Shown: positions 43,291 through 52,077 of the stretch, in pieces
Layout of the letters: each line of letters starts with the position of its first letter
How positions within the stretch are numbered: the stretch's first letter is position 1
DNA from: CAVVAL01 sp963742725
GTDB taxonomy: Bacteria; Actinomycetota; Actinomycetes; Mycobacteriales; Cryptosporangiaceae
Assembly: GCA_963742725.1 (NCBI GenBank)
Contig: CAVUMX010000001.1
Location: 1-64,000 of the forward strand
Reading direction: 5' to 3'
DNA: 64,000 nucleotides
Translations under genes and position numbers: made by a program
The notes under the pieces: generated by a model
Database searches by the model: none
Told to the model about the DNA's origin: nothing
Seen by the model: only the letters and a program-made list of their open reading frames with translations

Positions 43291-43429
43291 TGCGCGATCG
43301 ATGACTACACCCGGCTGGCCCCCCTCATCCTCATCGGCTGAAACTCACTGGAAATAGGCTTACTGAGCCCTACTGGCCCAGGCTGCGTTGTGGGAGCAAC
43401 GATGTGCTCAACCTGCTGGGAGGGTTCAT

Positions 43430-43597
43430 ATGCGGACACTACGAACGAACGCTGTGTGCCGATGCCTCACTTGCAACTACTGTTCCCGGGAACGGCTTGA
43501 CGCCGTGGATCTCGTTCTGATCGATTCGGTCCGAGAGGACGGCTGGGCCGTCGTAGTTATCTCAGACGGCGAGCCTGCCGCGTGGTCATGGAGTTGA
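43430..43597 (+). CDS. Short Cys-rich protein resembling the start of DUF4262
   Basis: 55 residues from the ATG at 43430 behind GGGAGGGTTCAT. The N-terminal cluster CRCLTCNYC and the following LIDSVREDGWAVVVISDGEP recall the first part of DUF4262 proteins, which then continue with an aromatic YTxGL motif. Here the frame ends at AWSWS. It is either a truncated relative or a genuine small Cys protein. Confidence 0.45.
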   Translation: MRTLRTNAVCRCLTCNYCSRERLDAVDLVLIDSVREDGWAVVVISDGEPAAWSWS

Positions 43598-43943
43598 CCC
43601 TCTCTGACAGACAGGTTCGGTGTGCGGTAGCGGACCCCGCACCATTGCCGAAACACGCCTCGCCGAGGCCGTAAGACGCATCGGTGAGCAGTTGCAGCGC
43701 GGTTGGACACAGACATCCCTGACGGGTGGGAAACAACCGGGCTCCTGGTGCCCATCCGACCAGCGACAACCAGCTACAGTGGACGATGCTGGACTGGCGG
43801 GCCTACACCATGGGAACGCTCCCCAGAGCCACGGCCATGTGCGCCGTCGCCCACTTCAGCTGGCGCTGATAGAAAGGCCCACGGGGCGCTGGCGCGAACA
43901 ACGGCACGCCCGCAGGATCTACGGCCGCGGTGAACGCGGGCCC
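43598..43943. other. Intergenic region, no gene
   Basis: 346 bases between convergent genes. No hairpin or coding signature was recognised. Confidence 0.35.
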
Positions 43944-44498
43944 TCAGTGACCGCGCGTGACACCCCGCTCTTCCAGTGCGAGGCGGAGGGCCTTCAGCGC
44001 GTAGAAGATCCGAGACTTCGCGGTGCCAGCGGGGATATTAAGCCGTGCGGCCGCCTGAGCTGCGGTGAGTCCATTGTAGTAGAGCTCGATGATGATGCTG
44101 CGGTGAACCTCTGACAGCGAACTGAGGGCATCCGCGACGACTATCTCGTTGAGCCTGCGGTCGATCTCGTCATGGGCGGGGATGAAGTCCAGGGGCGTCG
44201 GGCCGACCTCCTGAGGCCGGATGCTGTTCCGACGCTGCCGGTCGATGACGATGTTGCGGGCTACCGTGAACATCCACGGCCGGATCGATGCGACGGTCGC
44301 GTTGAGCCTGTCGGCTCCGTTCCAGGCGCGGATCATCACTTCCTGGATGACTTCTTCGGCCCAACCTCGATCGCCTCTGGTGAGCTTGAGCAGATAGGAA
44401 AGCAGCGCCGAATAGTGCTCCTGATAGGCACCGCGGATGACATCATCGATGGCAACAATGGGCGCATCGATCTCCGCCAAAGTTTCGTTGGTGTTCAA
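43944..44498 (-). CDS. ECF RNA polymerase sigma factor
   Basis: 184 residues starting at TTG 44498 behind AAAGGAG (six bases); the upstream in-frame extension has no such site. Region 2 carries LLSYLLKLTRGDRGWAEEVI, then IQEVMIRAW and IRPWMFTVARNIVIDRQRR. Region 4 carries LSEVHRSIIIELYYNGLT and LNIPAGTAKSRIFYALKALR. It is related to the ECF protein at 18267. No anti-sigma gene is adjacent. Either ECF factor could serve the promoter pair at 32443 and 36622. Confidence 0.88.
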   Translation of the reverse strand: MNTNETLAEIDAPIVAIDDVIRGAYQEHYSALLSYLLKLTRGDRGWAEEVIQEVMIRAWNGADRLNATVASIRPWMFTVARNIVIDRQRRNSIRPQEVGPTPLDFIPAHDEIDRRLNEIVVADALSSLSEVHRSIIIELYYNGLTAAQAAARLNIPAGTAKSRIFYALKALRLALEERGVTRGH

Positions 44499-44699
44499 CG
44501 GCTTCTCCTTTGAGAGTATCGACCGGGAGGTTGCGTCGCGGCTTACGGGTCTGGTTAGGCGTGCGTGTACGCCCAGATCACAGGGGGTCTTGATGCGGCA
44601 GTAGATCGTGGTGTGCTCATTGCACTCAGCTCCTAATGCGTCTTGCTCAGGTTCCTGAGTTTGGCCACCGGCCGCATAAGAGACATCCGCCACGGCGCG

Positions 44700-45060
44700 T
44701 AGGCTTAACAGCCCGGTGGCTTATAACTCCCAGCCATAACACCCGGCCTCTTGGCGGGCGAGAATTCCGTCTCCCCAGCTAGCCACCTGAGCCCGGCGGG
44801 ACCACCCGAACAGACCGACCGGGCCACCTGCGGATAGGCCTGCCACCGGGCGTCAGCGGCGTCGACGTCTGGCGCGACCCCGCTCACCGACCCCCTCACA
44901 CCGACCTCGCCAGTGGCGATCGAGGCGGTGGTGAACCAGCGCCCGCACGCGAGGTGGCCGCCGAGCTCGCGGCAGGTCCAGCTGGTCGGGGTGGCTGAAG
45001 ACCCCCGAGAGCGCGCAGCAGGTCGTCGCCGTATTCGCCGGACCGGCTCAGCCTCGCCTC
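44700..45060 (-). pseudogene. Second cytochrome P450 relic
   Basis: One minus-strand frame gives FSHPDQLDLPRARR (P450 meander), and another gives PDVDAADARWQAYPQVARSV and GGPAGLRWL (P450 C-terminus). The two pieces are out of frame with each other, so the gene is broken. The rest of 44499-45337 holds no gene apart from the sigma factor leader. Confidence 0.5.
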
Positions 45061-45337
45061 GACGGGCCAGACCATGCAGTGGCGGATCGCGGTGTAGACC
45101 TTCGCTACGTCGGCGTCGGTGGTCCGTGTGCCCTGTTCAGGTCTGCTCACTGCCTGAACTGGTCGCGATCGCCGTTGGGTAGACCGAGAATTTCAAAGAT
45201 CACGGCGAGGAGAAGTACGAGCGCACTCGACGCCATCCACGCACCGGCCTCCGCGTGTGCGGACTGAGCTTGTCCAGACTGGAGCACGCCCGACGTTGAG
45301 AATCCCGTCGAAGACACGGCGGGCGATCACCAAAGCG

Positions 45338-48133
45338 TCAGGTCTCTTGGCGTTCCTGCTGGGTCTTGCGTGCGGAGACGGCGACTGCGAGCGCCACCCT
45401 GGTGGAAACGCTGAGCTTGGTGAAGATCCTGGCGACGTGCGTCTGTACGGTGCGGCGGGAGAGGAAGAGTTGCGCCGCGATGTCGGGGTTGGAGTAGCCG
45501 TGGCCAACCAGTTCGGCCACTCGCGCTTCAGTGTCGGTCAGCGCGGCCCAACCCGACTGCGGTCGGCCCCGGCGGCCCCGGAACCCGAGGCGTATACCGG
45601 AGTCGCGAAGGCGTGCCTCGGCTCGCGCCGTGTCCCAGACTGCGTTCAGGTTGCCGTAGAGGGTCCGCGCGGCTTCCAGGTGGAAGCGGGCGCGCTGCGC
45701 ATCTCCGCTCTTAGCGAGCAGGTCAGCGGCGCTCTCATGCGCGTATCCCTCGAACAGCGGCCGATGCGCTGACCTGTAGTCCGTCGCGGCCGAGATGAGG
45801 ACTTCGGCGTCTCCGTCGAGCAGGCCGTGGCAGAACGCCGCCGTGGCGCGGTGGCAGGGTGTTCCGTACTGCTGCGCCATCCTCGTCGCGGCGTCGAGAA
45901 TGCTCTTGGTCGGCACGGTGTTGCCAGTTGTGGCGGCGAGCCGGGCAATGTCGGGGCTCAGCCAGAAGCGGTCGACGCGGGTCGTGCCTGTGGCGGCGCC
46001 TTGCCAGAGGTCGAACAGGAGCGCGACCGCATCGTCCGCTTTACCCCGGGCCTCCAGCATCAATGCGTTGGTCCACACCCGGAACAGCTCGTAATAGTCG
46101 CCGCCCAGGTTTGCTTTGCGCTGCTCGACCAGTCCTGCGGCCGCCTGGGGGTCACCGCGGTGCGCGGCGATCAGGGCCGCGAGGCCCTGCAGACTCTGCG
46201 TGAGTCCGAGGTGATCCACGGCGTCGCTGCCGGCCCTGGCCGCGACGAGGGCTTCGTCCCAATTCCCATCCCAGAAGCGCACCAGTGTCTTGGCCATGTG
46301 GAAGACGGCGATGAACGTCCCGCTTGATGCCTCGTCGAGGCGCATCCCGGCTTCGAATGCCTCGGCTGCTTCTGGCAGCCGGTCGAGATGCATCAGTGCG
46401 CGACCACGGGCGAGGTGCGGTGCCATCTGCAGGTCCGGCCGGAGGCCGAGGTGACTCACACCGACGATCGCTTGATCGGCGAGCTGCAACGCCTCGGCTG
46501 GGCGCTCCTGCCAACTGCGTATGCTCGCCAGCACGTTCTGCGCGTAGGCCCTGGCGTATGCGTCGCTGCCCCGCACGGCCTTGTCCGCGCTCGTCTCCGC
46601 GCGATCGGGTCGTCCTCTCAAGAGGAGGCACTGGGCCGCGAATCCGTGGAAACGGGCGGCGGCGTCCGCGTCCATGGCGGTCTTCTCCAGCGCCTCCTCC
46701 GTCTCCTCGACGGCCTGGTCAAGCTCGCCCGCCCGGAAGCAGGACTGGGCGAGGATCCACCGCAGCGTGACCTGGCGGGCAGGGTCGTCCGTTGCGGCAA
46801 GTGCTGATTGCGCAACCTGCCGGGCATCGCCTGGCAGACCTGCGTACAGCAGTGCCCGCGCAAGCTTGAGCTCGACCACGTTCCTCTCCGGGTCGTGGTG
46901 GTCGAGCTCTGCCAAAGCTCGACGCAACACCTCCACGGCGCGGGCGGGCGTCTGAACGATCAACGAGTCCGCGGCAGTGCCGAGCCAGGAGACGCTGGCG
47001 CGATCGAGCGCATCGGCGGCTACCAGATGCTGTGCTACCTGATCTACTGGCGCGCCCGTAGCGGCAAGGGCCTTGCCCGCTTGACTGTGGAATGCGGCAC
47101 GTTGGGGCGGCGTCAACTCATCGTGAAGCGCGCGGCGGATCAGCTCATGCCGAAAGGCAAGGTGCTGTCCGTCGATGGTGAGGACTTCGGCTTGGAGCGC
47201 TTCCCGGATCGAAGGGATCAGCTTCAATATCGGCGTGCCGAGAATGGTCGACAGGTTGCTGCCGTCAAAGCGGCTTCCGGTCAGCGCCGCCACCCGGAGC
47301 ATGTCGCGGGTCGACTTGGACAGGAATCCCAGCCTGCTCTGGATCGTGGCTGTAAGCGAGGGCGGGGCTGGGACGCCGCTTGCTGTCGCGACACCGTCAA
47401 CGATCTCGATTCCGCCGCCGGCATTGAGCGCTTTGAGGAGCTCGTTCACGTAGAGCGGGTTGCCGCCCGCGCCCGCCACCAGCGTGAGCAAGCCGGCGTC
47501 CGGTCGCGCACCGACGATGTCGTCCACGAGATCTACGACGGCCCGTTCGGTTAGCGGACCGAGCCTGAGACGGAGCGCCTCCTGGCTGCGCATGCCGCGC
47601 TGAAGCTGCACGAGAGCGTCACGGTTCGGTACGGGCCTGCGTGCCAGCGCGATCAACACTGGGAGTTGGTGACACATCCGCACGAGCCGATCCACGATCA
47701 GGAGGCTCGCGGTGTCCGTCCACTGCAGATCGTCCAGGAAGAGCGCAACCGGACCTTGGGTGCATCGGCGCTCGACTATCGCCAGGAGGGCCTCCGCGGC
47801 GGCGAATTCCCGGTACCCCGCGTTGAGGCTGCGAGCATGCGCTGTTTCACCCTCGCCGTCGTGCAGTAGTCGCACGATCTCGGCCGCGTCCGGGTCTGTC
47901 GAGGCCCAACAGGTGCGGATCCCGGCGAACGGCACCTCTTGGCTGTTTTCTTCAGCTGTGCCTCGTAGGACCGTCATGCCAACGTGCGTCGCGTGGTCGG
48001 CTATCGCCGCCAGTAGCGCGGACTTGCCGATACCTGGCTCACCCTCGATCAGGAGCGTGCCGCCACGGCCGTCTCTGGCGAGGTCCGTCAACGTTCTGGC
48101 TTCGGACAGTTCGGTGTCGCGCCCGTAGAGCAC
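45338..48133 (-). CDS. LAL-family LuxR regulator with AAA+ ATPase (divergent copy)
   Basis: 931 residues from GTG 48133. Walker A is GEPGIGKSALL and Walker B VALFLDDLQWTD. The winged-helix part has RHELIRRALHDELTPPQR, a long TPR-like middle follows, and the C-terminal HTH reads LTDTEARVAELVGHGYSNPD and RRTVQTHVARIFTKLS. It is related to, but clearly more distant from, the pair at 26760 and 52078, with its own insert EVPFAGIRTCWAST near residue 68. A 30-base copy of that insert lies upstream near 48421. It is transcribed alone. Confidence 0.93.
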   Translation of the reverse strand: MLYGRDTELSEARTLTDLARDGRGGTLLIEGEPGIGKSALLAAIADHATHVGMTVLRGTAEENSQEVPFAGIRTCWASTDPDAAEIVRLLHDGEGETAHARSLNAGYREFAAAEALLAIVERRCTQGPVALFLDDLQWTDTASLLIVDRLVRMCHQLPVLIALARRPVPNRDALVQLQRGMRSQEALRLRLGPLTERAVVDLVDDIVGARPDAGLLTLVAGAGGNPLYVNELLKALNAGGGIEIVDGVATASGVPAPPSLTATIQSRLGFLSKSTRDMLRVAALTGSRFDGSNLSTILGTPILKLIPSIREALQAEVLTIDGQHLAFRHELIRRALHDELTPPQRAAFHSQAGKALAATGAPVDQVAQHLVAADALDRASVSWLGTAADSLIVQTPARAVEVLRRALAELDHHDPERNVVELKLARALLYAGLPGDARQVAQSALAATDDPARQVTLRWILAQSCFRAGELDQAVEETEEALEKTAMDADAAARFHGFAAQCLLLRGRPDRAETSADKAVRGSDAYARAYAQNVLASIRSWQERPAEALQLADQAIVGVSHLGLRPDLQMAPHLARGRALMHLDRLPEAAEAFEAGMRLDEASSGTFIAVFHMAKTLVRFWDGNWDEALVAARAGSDAVDHLGLTQSLQGLAALIAAHRGDPQAAAGLVEQRKANLGGDYYELFRVWTNALMLEARGKADDAVALLFDLWQGAATGTTRVDRFWLSPDIARLAATTGNTVPTKSILDAATRMAQQYGTPCHRATAAFCHGLLDGDAEVLISAATDYRSAHRPLFEGYAHESAADLLAKSGDAQRARFHLEAARTLYGNLNAVWDTARAEARLRDSGIRLGFRGRRGRPQSGWAALTDTEARVAELVGHGYSNPDIAAQLFLSRRTVQTHVARIFTKLSVSTRVALAVAVSARKTQQERQET

Positions 48134-48625
48134 AATCCCACCCCCGGACTGCGCAGCGTCCGCCCACGGTTACATGCCGCAGAGATCCTACCTCGCTGGA
48201 GTGTTGCCAGTGGCCTTCTGTGACTGGTGGCAGAGCCGATGCGGATACCGACCTTCACGCTCTGCGACAGCTGAACAAGAGCCGCCGGCAGCGCTGACAG
48301 GACCGAAATGTCTGGGTCGAACCGCTGTTGACAAGGCTTCTATTTCCGCAGCCCTGTACCCGATGTTGGCCACCAGCCGTGAACCGTGCGCGGCGTCGAC
48401 GTCAGCAGAGCCCCCGACAGGTGCGGATCCCGGCGAACGGCACCTCTTGGCCGTGGTCCAACCAGCCGGAGTGGTGAGCGTGCCCACGATTGGTGGCTGT
48501 TTGGGGTGAACCGACTCTGATGAGGCTGCGTAGTTGGGGGCCCTGATCACCCCTGGCGTGGAGGTCTCCTTGAGGCGAGTGGCTGACTCGGTGCCCTTGC
48601 GGCTTCCTCAACGGAGCGCGGAAGC
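48134..48625. other. Intergenic region with a scrap of LAL coding sequence
   Basis: 492 bases. The run at 48421-48450 repeats about 30 bases of the LAL gene (47912-47941; minus-strand QEVPFAGIRTC), out of any gene context. It is probably the trace of another LAL copy or a local conversion event. Confidence 0.55.
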
Positions 48626-49819
48626 GTGAGGTCGACCAGCCCTGACATGCGGCGCTCGCACTGGCGGGCGCTCGCCCCGCTGGCGCTGGCGACGATGGCG
48701 TCTCAGGCCCTGCTGGTGGTTCTCTCGACGACCATCGTCGCGATCAGTCATGACCTCGGCACCTCGGTGGCCACCATCGGCCAGGCGCGGTCGATCACCG
48801 CGGCAGTGTCGATCGCAGTGTCCCTTGCGCTCAGTGCGCGCGGCGATGTGCTGCCTGTCCCCCGGATGCTGCTCCTCGGTTCCGCCCTGGCGGTGGCAGC
48901 CTGCGGCGCGGTGGCGGCAGCCCGCTCGGCGGTGGTATTCCTGGCGGCACACGCGCTGATCGGACTCGCCGTCGCCCTGCTGCTCTCGGGCGGTTTCGCC
49001 GGCGTGGCGGCGTTCGCCCCCGAGCGTCGCGCGTGGGCGACCGGCTACGTGGCAGCCGCCAGCGCCACGGCGTGGATCGTGGTCAACCCCGTCGCGGCGA
49101 ACCTGACCGAATGGCTGTCTTGGCGTGCGGCCCAGGCCGCTCCCGCGGCGATCGCGGTAGCCGCCTTGTTGGCTGCGCGCTACGCCGAACCTGTACCTGG
49201 CGGAGGCCCCGTCGCTGGGCTGTGGGCCCCGCTTACGGTGCCGTCGGCGCGACGCTGGATCGGCGCCGAGATCGCCGGCTACGCCTCGTGGACCGCGCTG
49301 CTGACCTTCTCCGGAGGCTTCTTCATCGAACGGATCGGCGTACGGCAGTCCATCGTGGGCTGGCTCCTAGCGGGCGCGGCCGCCGCCTTCTTCGTGGCCT
49401 CGACGCAGTCGGGCCGGCTGGTCCGCCGCGTTCCGCGCAAACGCCTGGTCGCGGTCACAGCGCTCGCCACGGCAGTACTTCTTCCGGTGATGCTGACGTC
49501 GTCGCACGCGGCGGCGGCCGTCGGGGTCTTCTGCCTGATGGGACTGTTGGCTGGGGTGCGCACCCCAGCGTCCGCCGGGCTCGGTCTCGAGCAACTGCCC
49601 AACCATGCGGCCGCGATGATGGCCGCCAGGACAGCCGCGACACAGTTCGGCTACCTCCTGGGTGCCGTCGTTGGAGGTGCCCTTCTCGCCGGTTCCGGTT
49701 ACACGAGTCTCGGGCTGGTGCTCGCGATGGTCATGGCGTTGTCAGCCTGGCTGATCCACCGCGTCGGCGATGGCGCGAACGGTCCAGCGGTGAGCGGCCA
49801 CGACTTATCGACTGGGTAG
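48626..49819 (+). CDS. MFS transporter (drug exporter type)
   Basis: 397 residues from GTG 48626 (ATG 48647 possible). Twelve hydrophobic segments can be traced, from ALAPLALATMASQALLVVLS to TSLGLVLAMVMALSAW. The inter-domain loop after helix 6 is short. A charged cytoplasmic loop RLVRRVPRKRL matches the position of the second MFS signature. Substrate motifs cannot be read, so export of a small hydrophobic compound is only likely. It is transcribed away from the LAL gene at 45338, which might control it. Confidence 0.85.
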   Translation: MRSTSPDMRRSHWRALAPLALATMASQALLVVLSTTIVAISHDLGTSVATIGQARSITAAVSIAVSLALSARGDVLPVPRMLLLGSALAVAACGAVAAARSAVVFLAAHALIGLAVALLLSGGFAGVAAFAPERRAWATGYVAAASATAWIVVNPVAANLTEWLSWRAAQAAPAAIAVAALLAARYAEPVPGGGPVAGLWAPLTVPSARRWIGAEIAGYASWTALLTFSGGFFIERIGVRQSIVGWLLAGAAAAFFVASTQSGRLVRRVPRKRLVAVTALATAVLLPVMLTSSHAAAAVGVFCLMGLLAGVRTPASAGLGLEQLPNHAAAMMAARTAATQFGYLLGAVVGGALLAGSGYTSLGLVLAMVMALSAWLIHRVGDGANGPAVSGHDLSTG

Positions 49820-50168
49820 AACGGACCGAGCGCCAGCGGCGGGTAACGCGGCAGCTATCGCTCGGCGGTCGCCGCCAAGCTGGGAATCAGCGTTGAGCTC
49901 GCGATCCGATCACCGGCGTGATGATCAGCCCGGCGAACGGCAAATTGACGCTCGTGCAGGGCCCGACGATCGCCGTGCTCGTGATGCTGCTGCTCGTCGC
50001 GAGGGGCCTTTGAATGGCTGTCTCCAGATGCGCACAGAATCCGCAGACCGTCGGCAGTTGGGCGTTGCCTTGGGTGTGGAGTGTCAGTGAAATCCCTATC
50101 CGAACTATGACGGGCGCACGTACGCTGTGTGTGCACCGGTCACCATTGAGCAGATGGAGATCTGTCAC
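49820..50168. other. Intergenic region with one tiny frame
   Basis: 349 bases. ATG 49921 opens a 30-residue hydrophobic frame (KLTLVQGPTIAVLVMLLLVA) without a ribosome site. It is probably a membrane-protein scrap. The rest is the leader of the DUF1963 gene. Confidence 0.35.
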
Positions 50169-51140
50169 GTGATTCAACACCGCTGGACGATCGGACCCGA
50201 AAGCGACAAGGCTCGTGATGTGGGCTTGAATTGGAATGACCCTCTTGCCTCACTGGCGAGGGAGCGCATTTACTCGAGCGTCGCTCAGCGGTGGATAGCC
50301 CTGCTGCGCCCGGCTTTTGCCCTCGGTGCCAACGTCGACGGACCGACAGTCGGCCGGCTGGGCGGGCTTCCGATGCTGCCCACGGACGTCCCCTGGCCGA
50401 CCTCGGGCCTCGTAGAGCCGGCAGCTCCGCTTGCCTACCTCGGGAGCATCGACTGCGCCGCGCTCCCAGCGCACCAGCTCGACATGCCCCTAGCTGAGGC
50501 CGGTACCCTGCACTTCTTCGCCCACCACGAATGCTTTGAGGAGGAGCCGGGCAAGCATCAGGGGTCCCGGATTATCTACGTGCCGGCCGGCACTGATGTC
50601 CGGCAACGGCCCGCGCCGCGGACGTCCCACGCCAACCCAGGCTACCCACCGCTGGTCTACGAACCGGTGGAACTCCGCGCACGGCTAGTCGCCTCCGCGC
50701 CGTCCTTCGACTCGCCCTTCCTTGGTGCAGCATTCTGGCGACCCGAACCAGACTATGCCTTCGGCGACGGGCCCGGTCTGGAATGGATAAAGGAAGCCAC
50801 CGACGCTGTATCCGAGATCTTTCCTCCTGGGTTCAGGGAGCGAGTATTCCAAGAAAGCGTGAAGCACCACCGGCTCGGCGGTTACGCCCCACCTGGCCAG
50901 CCGTCCCCAGAATGCGCGTTGTGGCCTCGGCCTGATTACCCGTTCCGGGATGACCATGTCCGAGGCACCGCTGCGAACCAGACCGCCCCGGGAAGCCCGT
51001 TGGGACGCCTGCTGTTCAGCATCGACGGCCGCGAACTCGATGGAGGCGACTTCAGGTTGCACTGGGTTATCCGCCCTGGTGATCTCGCTGCCTTGCGATT
51101 CGGAGCCGCAGCCTTCCGCCGCACAACACTTGGCCTCTAG
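50169..51140 (+). CDS. DUF1963 (YwqG-like) protein
   Basis: 323 residues from GTG 50169 with GGAGA eight bases upstream. The DUF1963 pattern is present: GRLGGLPMLPTDVPWPTSG, then PLAYLGSIDCAALP, GTLHFFAHHE and, near the end, GRLLFSIDGRELDGGDFRLH and HWVIRPGDLAALRF. These proteins are cytosolic with a duplicated beta fold and no settled function, sometimes found near toxin loci as possible immunity-type proteins. Nothing nearby supports that role here. Confidence 0.85.
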   Translation: MIQHRWTIGPESDKARDVGLNWNDPLASLARERIYSSVAQRWIALLRPAFALGANVDGPTVGRLGGLPMLPTDVPWPTSGLVEPAAPLAYLGSIDCAALPAHQLDMPLAEAGTLHFFAHHECFEEEPGKHQGSRIIYVPAGTDVRQRPAPRTSHANPGYPPLVYEPVELRARLVASAPSFDSPFLGAAFWRPEPDYAFGDGPGLEWIKEATDAVSEIFPPGFRERVFQESVKHHRLGGYAPPGQPSPECALWPRPDYPFRDDHVRGTAANQTAPGSPLGRLLFSIDGRELDGGDFRLHWVIRPGDLAALRFGAAAFRRTTLGL

Positions 51141-51312
51141 CAGCTGCCCCAGCCACGTGGCCGTGTTCCGGCTGCGTCATCGGCTGCACCCGGTGCCGCC
51201 GCCAATGCACAGCGGGCGTGGCTCACAGTGACTGAACCCCCGGTGCCGGATACCCGTTGTATGGGCACGCAGAACGGCTCGTGCGTCACGTCGAACTCCA
51301 AGGAGTTGAAAT

Positions 51313-51747
51313 ATGGCTGGTCCTGCCAATGAAAGACCACTTTCGAGCGTGTTTGAGATAGTCGGCGGCGCGGCGGTTGGCTTGGCGGGGCTGGCCGGGC
51401 TGGCCTTCTTCCTCTGGGGACCGCAGATGCAGGGCACCACGACGACGAGCCACCTGGATAGGCACATCGGTTCGCCGTCGATGTCCTTGTTCGTAGTCAT
51501 CGCTCTGGTGTCGGTGGCCTTCGTTGTGACCGCGGTGTGGGATGCACAGGTCCGATCCGTGATGAGTATCGCCACGCTCTGGAGCCTGACGGTGAGCTTG
51601 GCTCTTCTGTCCGGGATTGCATTCTGGGGGCTGACCGACCAGATATCCGTGGGGTTGTTTCCTGCCGCGCTACTGGGCTTCCTTGTTGCATCTGGGGTCA
51701 CTGTGCAGCGCCGCCAGAGCGGTGCAGCCGGGAGACCCAGCGGCTAA
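51313..51747 (+). CDS. Four-helix membrane protein, unknown function
   Basis: 144 residues from an ATG behind AAGGAG (eight bases). Hydrophobic segments lie at about 13-35 (VGGAAVGLAGLAGLAFFLW), 58-76, 84-104 and 110-130, with a short polar loop holding TTTTSHLDRHIG after the first. The C-terminus is polar (RRQSGAAGRPSG). No family recognised. It follows the DUF1963 gene after 172 bases. Confidence 0.7.
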   Translation: MAGPANERPLSSVFEIVGGAAVGLAGLAGLAFFLWGPQMQGTTTTSHLDRHIGSPSMSLFVVIALVSVAFVVTAVWDAQVRSVMSIATLWSLTVSLALLSGIAFWGLTDQISVGLFPAALLGFLVASGVTVQRRQSGAAGRPSG

Positions 51748-52077
51748 ACAAACCTTCAGAATGAGTCGGTGTCGGCTATGAGTGTGACCTGGGAGGGTCG
51801 GGCGGCCGCAACAGCGCGGTGAGGTCACGGTTGAGGAATTGGGCGCGCGGCCGCAGCTGTTGATTCCGCTGCGGCTGCGCAATCGTCGCCCACATGTGGG
51901 TCGCCGCGCTCGTGCTGGGGCGCGGTCCGCAGCGACGTGAACCCAGCCTCACCGGCGCCGGTGCCGTAGCTCGTCGATGTGGTCGACGCCGACCTCGTCG
52001 AGCAGGCGGTCGCCAACCAGCGACAAGCCGAGCCCAGCGCCAGACAAGGCAGGTCTTCGCGACCTAGGCTGACGCCT
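51748..52077. other. Intergenic region upstream of the LAL gene
   Basis: 330 bases. A minus-strand scrap near 51950-52040 translates to GAGLGLSLVGDRLLDEV, reminiscent of a kinase G-box, but it is too short to call. The promoter of the regulator should lie here. Confidence 0.35.

Noticed and set aside
50169..51140. DUF1963 protein as an immunity protein for the giant toxin
   Set aside because: It lies more than 35 kb from the toxin with no linking context.
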